NCBI RefSeq assembly: GCF_015776785.2
Contig: NZ_LFMD02000003.1
Location: 969,360-1,033,359 of the forward strand
Origin: Kitasatospora sp. SUK 42
GTDB lineage: Bacteria > Actinomycetota > Actinomycetes > Streptomycetales > Streptomycetaceae
DNA length: 64,000 nucleotides
Reading direction: 5' to 3'
Made by a program: the position numbers and the translations under genes. Shown here piece after piece: positions 29,250 through 36,779 of this stretch. Below the pieces are notes generated by a model. It had not been told where the DNA came from, ran no database searches, and was given only the letters and a program-made list of their open reading frames with translations. Positions within the stretch are counted from its first letter, which is position 1. Every line of letters starts with the position of its first letter.

Positions 29250-29542
29250 GGTTACGTCTCCTATGGGCTTGCGGTCAGTTTGTCTCCGCCCTCCCCGGCC
29301 TCCCGGCCGGGGCCGGGGCGGGTGGTTCGGGCGAGACGGGCGATGGGCGGTTGGAGCTGCATCTCCCGTGGGTGGACGGTGAGCTTGACTCCTCGCCCTC
29401 GTGCGGTTGACCTGGGTGGACGCCACAGGGACTACCGCCAGCGCCCCATCCTACCGGTACCACGAAAGGCGGACGCCAGGCGCCACCGTACCGTCCGAAC
29501 AGAACAGGGCCCCGCCCCGGTGGGCGAGACCCTGCCGCACTG

Positions 29543-29616
29543 TCGGGGTGACCGGATTCGAACCGACGGCCTTCCGCTCCCAAAGCGGACGCGCTACCAA
29601 ACTGCGCCACACCCCG
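29543..29616 (-). tRNA. tRNA-Pro (anticodon TGG)
   Basis: On the minus strand the sequence folds as a standard cloverleaf: acceptor CGGGGTG/CACCCCG, D-arm GCGC-AGTTTGGTA-GCGC, anticodon stem TCCGC/GCGGA with loop TTTGGGA (anticodon TGG), and T-arm with TTCGAAT. The discriminator is A and CCA is not encoded. Confidence 0.96.
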
Positions 29617-29774
29617 TGGTGCCGAGAGGAAGCGTACACGCCGGGCCTGTACGGCTCGCCGACTATTTCGGGGCGGGGCGGAAGAGGGGGCGCGCGGAAT
29701 GCGGTGTGCACGGGAGCGGTCGGACCAGGTACGCTGTCCCCCGGACTTCCGGCCGGTGACGGCTGGGGGGTCGT

Positions 29775-29845
29775 GCGGGCGTAGCTCAATGGTAGAGCCC
29801 TAGTCTTCCAAACTAGTCACGCGAGTTCGATTCTCGTCGCCCGCT
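29775..29845 (+). tRNA. tRNA-Gly (anticodon TCC)
   Basis: Cloverleaf with acceptor GCGGGCG/CGCCCGC, D-arm GCTC-AATGGTA-GAGC, anticodon stem CTAGT/ACTAG with loop CTTCCAA (anticodon TCC) and T-loop TTCGATT. Discriminator T; CCA not encoded. Confidence 0.96.
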
Positions 29846-29853
29846 CTCCGGTT

Positions 29854-29885
29854 CGGCCCCGGTGCGCTCCAGTGCACCGGGGCCG
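29854..29885. terminator. Terminator after tRNA-Gly
   Basis: Perfect 12-bp stem CGGCCCCGGTGC / GCACCGGGGCCG. It lies 8 bp after the tRNA and also after the convergent DUF6197 gene. Confidence 0.75.
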
Positions 29886-29912
29886 TCGGCGTTTCCGGGC
29901 CCGGGCGGCGTG

Positions 29913-30509
29913 TCAGAGCCCGAGCCGGGCGGCCCGGGCGGCGGCCCGGTCGAGCAGCTGGTGCACGTCACCCTCCCGGGTGGTGGGGCGGTCGTTGAAC
30001 TCGTCCGGGGAGCGCGCCGGGCGGCCGGTGGCGTGCAGCACCTCCATCAGCTGGACCCTGGCGGTGCGCACGGTGGCCGGGGTGCCGTAGCCGCGCGCCA
30101 GGACGACGGCCTGGGCTCCGAGCAGGCAGACCCGTCCGGAGCCGTCCCACATCGCGCCCTGCAGCCAGCCGTGGGCGCCGATGTAGCGGGAGGCGAGCCG
30201 CAGGTGGTCGGCGGCGCTGACCGGGACGGGCCGCGCCGGGCGGCGCAGCGTCCGGTCGAGCAGGGTGGCTCTGGGCTCGGGGTGGCCGGCGTTCCAGGGG
30301 CGCGGGGTGCTGCCGTACCGGCAGACGTACGGCACCGGGGTGCGCGCGGGGGCGGGCAGCGAGGCGAGGTAGGCCTCGATCTCGGCGACCAGGCCGGAGT
30401 CGTCCGGGCCGGCCGGAGGCCACGTCGGGACGGTGGGGACGAGTGGGACGGCGGGTATCGGGGGGACGGCGGATATCGACGGGTGGGTGGTCGGGGCGGT
30501 GCGGGGCAT
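29913..30509 (-). CDS. DUF6197-like protein
   Basis: 198 residues. The N-terminal 35 residues are Pro/Val/Thr-rich; the folded part starts near 38 (LVAEIEAYLASL). The C-terminal TPATVRTARVQLMEVLHATGRPARSPDEFND resembles the DUF6197 family that is common in Streptomyces and its phages, with unknown function. ATG start with CGGAGAG upstream. It converges on tRNA-Gly and is divergent from the DUF6348 gene. The family call rests on recall of this C-terminal signature. Confidence 0.6.
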   Translation of the reverse strand: MPRTAPTTHPSISAVPPIPAVPLVPTVPTWPPAGPDDSGLVAEIEAYLASLPAPARTPVPYVCRYGSTPRPWNAGHPEPRATLLDRTLRRPARPVPVSAADHLRLASRYIGAHGWLQGAMWDGSGRVCLLGAQAVVLARGYGTPATVRTARVQLMEVLHATGRPARSPDEFNDRPTTREGDVHQLLDRAAARAARLGL

Positions 30510-30710
30510 GCGGGCTCTCCGAGCGGACGGCCTTCAGGTTCCGCTCCCCAAAGTGGGGCATTCAGGGCATTTCCGCGACCGGAGTTCATCGATGGGGCCG
30601 GGTCGGTCGAACGGTTTCCCGCTCGGGTGTCGGGCCGATAGCCTCGGCGGCGTTCGAGCGCAGTTCGAGCGCGAGCTCAGCCGCCGCGCTCCCGAGGTGG
30701 AGGAGTCCCG

Positions 30711-31499
30711 GTGCGTCCGCAGGAGCGACTGGCCGTCATTCAGCGCTGTGTGGTCCGGGAGATGGCACGACTGGGCCAGGAGTTCCATCCGGACGGCGAG
30801 GTGGTGCGCGGCCCGGGAACCACGGCGGTGGCGGTACGCGAGCACCCCGGGGACGACGGCGCCGGGCACGTGGACCTCGGCTTCGTGCTGCGGCTGGGCC
30901 GGGCGGACGCGCCGGTGGTGTGGGACTGCGCGGCGGGCCTCGGCAAGACCGAGGAGGAGAAGCTCGCGAACGCGGTGAAGATGTGGGCGACCACCACCGC
31001 CTCGGTGCTGGTCGAGCTGGCGGACGGGCGCGGGGTGCACGCGGACCACGAGGACCTGCCGGAACTCCCGGGCTGGCACGCGCTGCAGGGGCCGGCGGCG
31101 GTGTTCGGCTTCGGCAACGAGCACCTGGCGGCCTGGCTCGCCGAGCACCGGGTGCTGTCGGCGCTGGCGCCCGCGCTGCGTCCGGAGTTGACCGGTCCGG
31201 GGCCGGTGGGCGTGAAGCTCTTCCTGGGCGGGAAGGCGGGCGACGACGTCGCCGAGGTCCGGGTGGGCGGCGAGGTGTCGGAGGCGGCGTCCGCGGCGTT
31301 GCGGGCGCTGGACTGGCCGCGCGGCGAACGGCTGTGCTGGGCACGGTTGTTCGTGCTGCTGACGGAGGATCGGGCGGCTTCACCGGCCGCGCCGACGGGT
31401 GCCTCGGCACCCGTACCGATGCGCTCCCCGGCCCCGGCGGCGGCACGCCCCCGGGGTCTGTTCGCTCGCTGGCGGGAAGCCAGGCGGGCCGGCCGGTGA
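30711..31499 (+). CDS. DUF6348-like protein
   Basis: 262 residues. GTG start with GGAGGAG 5 nt upstream. The core (about 1-215) has no signal peptide or membrane helix; WATTTASVLVELADGRGVHAD and VFGFGNEHLAAWLAEH are recognisable parts of an actinomycete family annotated as DUF6348. The C-terminus is a Pro/Ala linker ending in a basic helix (LFARWREARRAGR). Function unknown. A GTTCGAGCGC direct repeat lies just upstream in the divergent promoter. Confidence 0.6.
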   Translation: MRPQERLAVIQRCVVREMARLGQEFHPDGEVVRGPGTTAVAVREHPGDDGAGHVDLGFVLRLGRADAPVVWDCAAGLGKTEEEKLANAVKMWATTTASVLVELADGRGVHADHEDLPELPGWHALQGPAAVFGFGNEHLAAWLAEHRVLSALAPALRPELTGPGPVGVKLFLGGKAGDDVAEVRVGGEVSEAASAALRALDWPRGERLCWARLFVLLTEDRAASPAAPTGASAPVPMRSPAPAAARPRGLFARWREARRAGR

Positions 31500-31528
31500 C
31501 CCCCGCGGGGGCCGGGCGGCCCGGCCGA

Positions 31529-31726
31529 TCAGCCGCCGGTGATGCCGGAGATGCTGTGCGCCAGGTTGGCCAGCAGTTGGTTGATCGAGGTCGCGACCGT
31601 GGTCTCGTGCAGCATGAAGCCGAAGAGGGCGGCGACGATCGCGTGCGGAATCTTCATCTGCTTGTTCCGGATGAAGATGATGCACAGGATCGCGAACAGG
31701 ACCAGCGCGGAGACGGAGAGTGCCAC
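31529..31726 (-). CDS. Small membrane protein (65 aa)
   Basis: 65 residues from a GTG with GAGGAAG upstream. Two hydrophobic segments: LSVSALVLFAILCIIFI and IPHAIVAALFGFMLHETTV, then an amphipathic end (INQLLANLAHSISGITGG). Similar short proteins of the form 'two hydrophobic segments with K-H-A-V-L-F-G-F core' are frequent in Streptomyces, also on integrating plasmids, with no known function. It converges on the DUF6348 gene. Confidence 0.65.
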   Translation of the reverse strand: MALSVSALVLFAILCIIFIRNKQMKIPHAIVAALFGFMLHETTVATSINQLLANLAHSISGITGG

Positions 31727-32270
31727 CCGGACTCACTTCCTCGTTTCATAGCGTGGTGCCGCCGCCCGGCGACACCTGCGAAGCCGGACCCCGGCCTGCC
31801 CGACGGTCCCGAGGCGGAATCGCGGACCGCCCGGCGCAGTGCCGGTGAGGGAGCCCACGGTGAACGGCTGTCTGTGGTGCCGCACGTGTCGCCCCCCATC
31901 CCCCGAATCCTGAACAGTCCCGCCCGGACTCAGTGTGGTCGACCGTGCCGATTGCGTAAAGGTCTGAAAGTCAGTCCAACGCCGACATCCTGCGATGCGA
32001 GACGAGTTTCCGCCGACCGGGACGATAGCGGAGCCGTCCTGACGAATCGTCGGCGGGGCGGGGCTGAGCGGCCGGGAAACACCCGGCGGCGGGGAACGGA
32101 AGCCACTGATCCGGTCTGCCGACGGGGCGTCCGATTTGGCTGAAGATCAGCTCCCAGGCTTGACAGCGGCTGCCGGTGGCATGTGACGGACGACGATGAA
32201 TATCAGTCGCGGAAAGCCGCCGCGGACCGACGCCTCACGGGACGTCATCACGGGACGTCCTCGCCGGACG
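31727..32270. other. 544-bp region without a supported gene
   Basis: It lies between the start of the small membrane protein gene and the stop of the phosphatase gene. About 31920-32040 is AT-richer and could hold the promoter of the small membrane gene. A TTGACA on the plus strand at 32160 has no plus-strand gene behind it. At 32237-32272 the motif CGGGACGTC recurs (two exact, one near copy), just after the phosphatase stop. Confidence 0.45.
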
Positions 32271-33497
32271 TCAGTCGCGCCAGAGCAGCAGGACGGCGCG
32301 GTCGTCGTTGATGTCCCGGGCCACCGTCTCGATCAGGGCGGCGGCCGCGCCCACGCCGGAGCCCGGGGCGGCGCCGGGGACGAGCCGGTCCGCCTCCCCC
32401 ATCAGCCGGTCCATGCCCTCGGTGAGGTCCCGGCCCGGCGCCTCGACCATGCCGTCGGTGCACAGCATCAGCACGTCGCCGCGGTTCAGCCGGCCGCGCA
32501 CGCCCTCGAACTTGGCGCCGTCGTAGATCCCGAGCAGCGGGCCCTCGGCCTCCTTGACCTCCCAGCGCCCCGCGCCGGCCAGGCGCTGCATGCCCGGCAG
32601 GTGCCCGGCGGAGAGCAGCTCGTACTCGCCGGTGTCCAGGTCCAGCACCAGGTGGACGGCGGTGGCGAAGCCCTCCTCCCAGGACTGGCGCAGCAGGTAG
32701 CCGTTGGCGGCGGGCAGGAAGTCGTGCGCGGGCAGCGAGCCGACCAGGCCGCCGAAGGCGCCGGAGAGCAGCAGGGCGCGGGAGCCGGCGTCCATGCCCT
32801 TGCCGGAGACGTCCGCGAGGACCACCTCCAGCAGTCGCTGGCCGGGCCCGGTGCGGGCGGCGACCACGAAGTCCCCGGAGAAGGACTGCCCGCCGGCCGG
32901 GCGCAGCGCCATGTCCGCGTGCCAGCCGGTCGGCAGCTCGGGCACCCGGCTCTGCACCCGCAGCCGCTCGCGCAGGTCGAACAGCATGGTGGAGCCGCCC
33001 CACCAGGGGACGCCGACCCGGGCCCGGAACTGGGCCAGCAGCAGGCCGCCGACCCCGGCGGCGCCGACCACCAGGGCCGCGCCCGGGGTCACCCCGTAGA
33101 TGTAGGCCTCCGGGTTCGAGCTGGCGACCCGCTGGCCGGTGTGGATCACGGACTCGGCGGAGAGGCCGAGGGCGCCCAGCGCGTAGAGCACCACCAGGCT
33201 GCCGGGGCGCAGCAGCAGGGCGCCGGCCAGGATCGGCAGGACCAGGGCGGTGGGCGGGGCCCAGTCGGGGATCCAGACGTTGAGCACGATCAGCAGCGGG
33301 ACGAGCAGGGCGAGCGCGCAGAGCACCGGCCAGTCGGCGGCGCCGCCGCGGAAGTAGTCCACCAGGGCGGTGCGCAGCCTCCGGCGGACCCGGCGGAGCC
33401 TCTTGCGCAGCCGGGCCGTCACGGGGCCGGACGCCGGGTTGGCGCCGGGCCTCGTCGCAGTCGTCTGGGGCTCTGGGCCCGGCGCTCTGCCAGCCAT
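32271..33497 (-). CDS. Membrane-bound PP2C/SpoIIE-type serine phosphatase
   Basis: 408 residues. After a basic N-terminus, about four membrane segments (55-165, for example LCALALLVPLLIVLNVW and LVVLYALGALGLS) lead into a SpoIIE domain of about 220 residues. PPM motifs include GGQSFSGDFV, VVLADVSGKGMDAG and LMLCTDGMVEAPG. The enzyme should dephosphorylate an anti-anti-sigma protein, as RsbU-like proteins do in Streptomyces. No sensor domain is visible apart from the membrane part. Partner genes are not next to it. ATG start. Confidence 0.9.
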   Translation of the reverse strand: MAGRAPGPEPQTTATRPGANPASGPVTARLRKRLRRVRRRLRTALVDYFRGGAADWPVLCALALLVPLLIVLNVWIPDWAPPTALVLPILAGALLLRPGSLVVLYALGALGLSAESVIHTGQRVASSNPEAYIYGVTPGAALVVGAAGVGGLLLAQFRARVGVPWWGGSTMLFDLRERLRVQSRVPELPTGWHADMALRPAGGQSFSGDFVVAARTGPGQRLLEVVLADVSGKGMDAGSRALLLSGAFGGLVGSLPAHDFLPAANGYLLRQSWEEGFATAVHLVLDLDTGEYELLSAGHLPGMQRLAGAGRWEVKEAEGPLLGIYDGAKFEGVRGRLNRGDVLMLCTDGMVEAPGRDLTEGMDRLMGEADRLVPGAAPGSGVGAAAALIETVARDINDDRAVLLLWRD

Positions 33498-33797
33498 GGG
33501 GTCCGACCCTATCCACGGGTACGGCCCGGCGTCGACGGCTCGGGGGCGGGCGGCGGCATCGGCGCGCCTGCCGTTCAGCGGGTTTCGGCCGATCGGGCCG
33601 GTGGCGGGTGCGGCGTCAGAAGGCGTGCGCCGGTTGGGTGTACGGATCCAGCGGGCAGCGTGCGCGCCCCGCGTGCGGGTATGTCCGCGCGCCGGGGGCC
33701 TGTGGCCGATCCCACAGGTGCCGGAGAGGGCCGCGAACGACGGCGGCCGACCGCACGGGAGGTGCGACCGGCCGCCGGAGGACGGTGGGTGACGGGA
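33498..33797. other. Intergenic region with rpiB terminator
   Basis: No gene supported. It contains the promoter side of the phosphatase gene (minus) and the hairpin behind rpiB at 33741-33777. Confidence 0.45.
33741..33777 (-). terminator. rpiB terminator
   Basis: CGGCGGCCG / CGGCCGCCG 9-bp stem, extended inside by CGCAC / GTGCG with two mismatches. It starts about 20 bp after the rpiB stop. Confidence 0.6.
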
Positions 33798-34283
33798 TCA
33801 GCCCTGCGGGTGGTGGGCCGGGATCGGCGGGAGCTCGCCGGTGGTCTCGTACTCGCTCAGCATCTGGATCCGGCGGGTGTGCCGCTCCTCGCCGCTGTAG
33901 GGGGTGTTGAGGAAGACCTCGACGAACCGGGTGGCCTCCTCCTCGGAGTGCATCCGGCCGCCGATGGAGATCACGTTGGCGTTGTTGTGCTGGCGGCCGA
34001 GCTCGGCGGTCTGCACGCTCCAGGCCAGCGCCGCACGGACGCCCTTGACCTTGTTGGCGGCGATCGCCTCGCCGTTGCCCGAGCCGCCGATCACGATGCC
34101 CAGGGCCTCCGGATCGGCGGCGGTGCGCTCGGCGGCGCGCAGGCAGAACGGCGGGTAGTCGTCCTCGGCGTCGTAGATGTGCGGCCCGCAGTCGACCGGC
34201 TCGTGGCCGGCCTCCTTCAGCCACTCCACCAGGTGGTTCTTCAGTTCGTATCCGGCATGGTCGGAGCCCAGGTACACGCGCAT
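33798..34283 (-). CDS. rpiB: Ribose-5-phosphate isomerase B
   Basis: 161 residues from ATG 34283. It interconverts ribose 5-phosphate and ribulose 5-phosphate. YLGSDHAGYELK at the N-terminus and GIVIGGSGNGEAIAANKV are the RpiB landmarks. The cysteine used as base in E. coli RpiB is a glycine here (G66), and E72 is at the place of the glutamate base described for mycobacterial RpiB, so this is the actinobacterial type. It lies 47 bp downstream of bioY on the same strand. No clear ribosome site. Confidence 0.93.
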   Translation of the reverse strand: MRVYLGSDHAGYELKNHLVEWLKEAGHEPVDCGPHIYDAEDDYPPFCLRAAERTAADPEALGIVIGGSGNGEAIAANKVKGVRAALAWSVQTAELGRQHNNANVISIGGRMHSEEEATRFVEVFLNTPYSGEERHTRRIQMLSEYETTGELPPIPAHHPQG

Positions 34284-34330
34284 GCCATGAGTGTGGCACG
34301 CGGGTGCGCCCGGGCCCGACAACGGGGGCG

Positions 34331-34930
34331 TCAGCGTCGGCCGAGCAGCTTCCAGGCCAGCGGCAGGGCGCCGGCGGCGAAGGCGGCCTTGAGGGCGTCG
34401 CCGACCAGGTACGGGTAGAGGCCCAGCTCGGCGGCGCGGGCCAGCGACACGTGCAGGGTGAGGGCCAGGTACGGCACGCCGACCGCGTAGATGGCGAGGC
34501 TGCCGAGGACCATGGTGACGGCGGTGTTCACCGGGGTGCGGTCGGCGCCGCGGCGGGCCAGCGCGCCGGTCACGGCGGCGGCGAGGACGAAGCCGAGCAC
34601 GTAGCCGAAGGAGGGCATGGCCCAGCCGGAGGTGCCCTCGGCGAACCAGGGCAGGCCCGCCATGCCGGCCAGCAGGTAGAGGGCCAGCGAGGCGACACCG
34701 CGGCGGGCGCCGAGCGCGGTGCCGACCAGCAGGGCGGCGAAGGTCTGGCCGGTGACCGGCACCGGCGAGCCGGGGACGTTCACCGACAGCTGGGCGGCCA
34801 CGCCGGTCAGCGCGGCGCCGCCGACCACCAGGGCCAGGTCGCGGGCCTGGGCGCCGAGGCGGGTGGAAGCGGCGGGCAGCAGGTCGGCGAGGACGGCGCG
34901 GCGCGGTGTCGGGGTGGTGGCAGTGGCCAT
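34331..34930 (-). CDS. bioY: BioY-family biotin transporter S-component
   Basis: 199 residues with about six membrane helices. The BioY signatures are VPVTGQTFAALLVGTALGARRG (about 57-78, shown in part as VPVTGQTFAALL) and GLPWFAEGTSGW. It captures biotin and normally works with an ECF energising module, or alone with lower capacity. No energising ATPase genes are adjacent. ATG with GGAGGAG upstream. Regulation by biotin through a short inverted repeat upstream is possible but not shown. Confidence 0.92.
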   Translation of the reverse strand: MATATTPTPRRAVLADLLPAASTRLGAQARDLALVVGGAALTGVAAQLSVNVPGSPVPVTGQTFAALLVGTALGARRGVASLALYLLAGMAGLPWFAEGTSGWAMPSFGYVLGFVLAAAVTGALARRGADRTPVNTAVTMVLGSLAIYAVGVPYLALTLHVSLARAAELGLYPYLVGDALKAAFAAGALPLAWKLLGRR

Positions 34931-34953
34931 CGGGGGCTCCTCCAGGAGGGTCC

Positions 34954-34969
34954 AGGTGAGTGAACACCT
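34954..34969. promoter_or_regulatory. Candidate operator upstream of bioY
   Basis: AGGTGAGTGAACACCT has AGGTG/CACCT arms, and GTGAAC is repeated directly after. It sits 24 bp before the bioY ATG, a place for a biotin-responsive repressor. No confident match to a known BioQ site. Confidence 0.25.
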
Positions 34970-35032
34970 GTGAACCTACGTGGTGATCCACTGCGCCGCC
35001 GCCACGGTTTCGAACAAAGCCCCGCCCCCGGG

Positions 35033-35059
35033 CGTTGTCGGGTCCGACCCGTGACAACG
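35033..35059. repeat. Inverted repeat between bioY and permease genes
   Basis: CGTTGTC at 35033-35039 pairs with GACAACG at 35053-35059, with an inner GGG/CCC. It may be an operator in this divergent promoter region. AT-rich sequence with possible promoter elements follows at 35060-35195. Confidence 0.4.
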
Positions 35060-35198
35060 GTCCGTCAATATACCGACACGTAACGTCGCGACCCGGTCCG
35101 CATCGTGGTCCCGAACCGGACATTTTTGGCATGCTCAGCAGCGTCGCCGGATATTGGACAACTAGCACCGAATTTCGCACAGTCTGGATCCACCCTTC

Positions 35199-36614
35199 AT
35201 GGCCCGTACCTCCGCGCGCTCGACGCCCGGGACCGCCCACACCGGGAATCCCCCGGCGTCCGGCCAGCAGCTCTCCCACGGGCTCAAGCAGCGCCACCTG
35301 TCGATGATCGCCCTCGGCGGCGTCATCGGCGCGGGCCTCTTCGTCGGCTCCGGCGCCGGCATCGCGGCCGCCGGACCGGCGATCATCCTCGCCTTCGCCT
35401 TCTCCGGCCTGCTGGTCATGCTGATCATGCGGATGCTCGGTGAGATGTCCGCCGCCCGCCCGGCCTCCGGGTCGTTCTCGGTGCACGCCGAGAAGGAGAT
35501 CGGCCCCTGGGCCGGCATCACGGCCGGCTGGATGTACTGGGTGATGCTCTGCTGCGGCGTCGCCGCCGAGGCCACCGCGGCCGGGAAGATCGTCAACGGC
35601 TGGATCCCCGGTGTCTCCGCCTGGATCTGGGTCGCCCTGTTCATGGCCTTCTTCTGCGCCAGCAACCTGACCGCGGTGAAGAACTTCGGCGAGTTCGAGT
35701 TCTGGTTCGCCGCCATCAAGATCGCGGCGATCGTCGCCTTCCTGGTCCTCGGCGGGCTCGGCATCGCCGGTGTGATCGGCCCCGGTGCCCCGGGCACCAG
35801 CAACCTCACCGGCCAGGGCGGCTTCCTGCCCACCGGCGTCAGCGGGCTGATCGTCGGCCTGCTCGCCTCGGTCTTCGCCTACGGCGGCCTGGAGACGGTG
35901 ACCATCGCCGCGGCCGAGTCCTCGGACCCCAAGAAGAACGTCGCCAACGCGGTGCGCACGGCGGTGTGGCGGATCGCGATCTTCTATATCGGCTCGATGG
36001 CCCTGATCGTCACCCTGGTCTCCTGGAAGGACCCCGCAGTCGTCGCCAACGGCCCGTACGTCACGGTGCTGCGCCACCTCGGGGTGCCCGCGGCCGGGAC
36101 GATCATGGAGGTGGTGGTGCTGGTCGCGCTGCTGTCCGCCATGAACGCCAACATCTACGGCGCCTCCCGGATGGCGTACTCGCTGGTCGGCCGCGGCCAG
36201 GGCCCCAGGGCGCTGGCCAAGGTCAGCGGCGGGGTGCCGCGCCGGGCCGTGCTGGCCTCCTGCACGTTCGGTTTCGGCGCCGTGCTGGCCGCCAAGTTCT
36301 GGCCCGCCACCGTGTTCACCTGGCTGATGAACACCACCGGTGTGGCGATACTCGTGGTCTGGCTCTTCATCTGCATCGTCCAGCTGCGGATGCGCCGCCG
36401 GCTGGAGCGCGAGGCGCCCGAGCTGCTCACCGTGAAGATGTGGGGCTACCCGTACCTGACCTGGATCTCGATGGCCGCCGTGGCCGGCATCCTCGCGCTG
36501 ATGACCACCACCGCGGGCAACCGCCAGCAGCTGTACGCGGCCGGGGTGCTGGTCGCGCTGCTCAGCGGGGCCGGCCTGCTCAAGCAGCGCCGGGACGCGG
36601 CCGCCGCCCGCTGA
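35199..36614 (+). CDS. APC-family amino acid permease
   Basis: 471 residues with about twelve membrane helices. The first helix has the substrate-binding signature LGGVIGAGLFVGSG after LKQRHLSMIA, as in GabP, AnsP and other amino acid:proton symporters of the APC family. The exact substrate cannot be read; a GABA or basic/neutral amino acid permease is likely. The ATG start has no strong ribosome site. It ends ahead of a 13-bp hairpin, and pepN follows on the same strand. Confidence 0.9.
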   Translation: MARTSARSTPGTAHTGNPPASGQQLSHGLKQRHLSMIALGGVIGAGLFVGSGAGIAAAGPAIILAFAFSGLLVMLIMRMLGEMSAARPASGSFSVHAEKEIGPWAGITAGWMYWVMLCCGVAAEATAAGKIVNGWIPGVSAWIWVALFMAFFCASNLTAVKNFGEFEFWFAAIKIAAIVAFLVLGGLGIAGVIGPGAPGTSNLTGQGGFLPTGVSGLIVGLLASVFAYGGLETVTIAAAESSDPKKNVANAVRTAVWRIAIFYIGSMALIVTLVSWKDPAVVANGPYVTVLRHLGVPAAGTIMEVVVLVALLSAMNANIYGASRMAYSLVGRGQGPRALAKVSGGVPRRAVLASCTFGFGAVLAAKFWPATVFTWLMNTTGVAILVVWLFICIVQLRMRRRLEREAPELLTVKMWGYPYLTWISMAAVAGILALMTTTAGNRQQLYAAGVLVALLSGAGLLKQRRDAAAAR

Positions 36615-36636
36615 CGCGAGTTCTGAAGACGGACCC

Positions 36637-36666
36637 GAGGCCTGGTACCAGCTGGTGCCAGGCCTC
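36637..36666 (+). terminator. Permease terminator
   Basis: GAGGCCTGGTACCA / TGGTGCCAGGCCTC, a 14-bp stem with one G-T pair and a GC loop, 23 bp after the permease stop. Confidence 0.75.
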
Positions 36667-36779
36667 CTCGCGTTGGTGGAGGGCGTGAAAGGATGCTCCC
36701 GCGTACGCGGCCACACCGCGCGCGGAACCGCACCATCCACAGACGCACCACCGTGCGAGCCGGACAAAGGAGTACCGCC

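Noticed and set aside
32160..32195. TTGACA promoter-like sequence on the plus strand
   Set aside because: No plus-strand gene lies behind it; the next gene is on the minus strand and convergent.
34931..35198. Cobalamin or other riboswitch in the bioY/permease gap
   Set aside because: The inverted repeats are short and no conserved riboswitch core was recognised.
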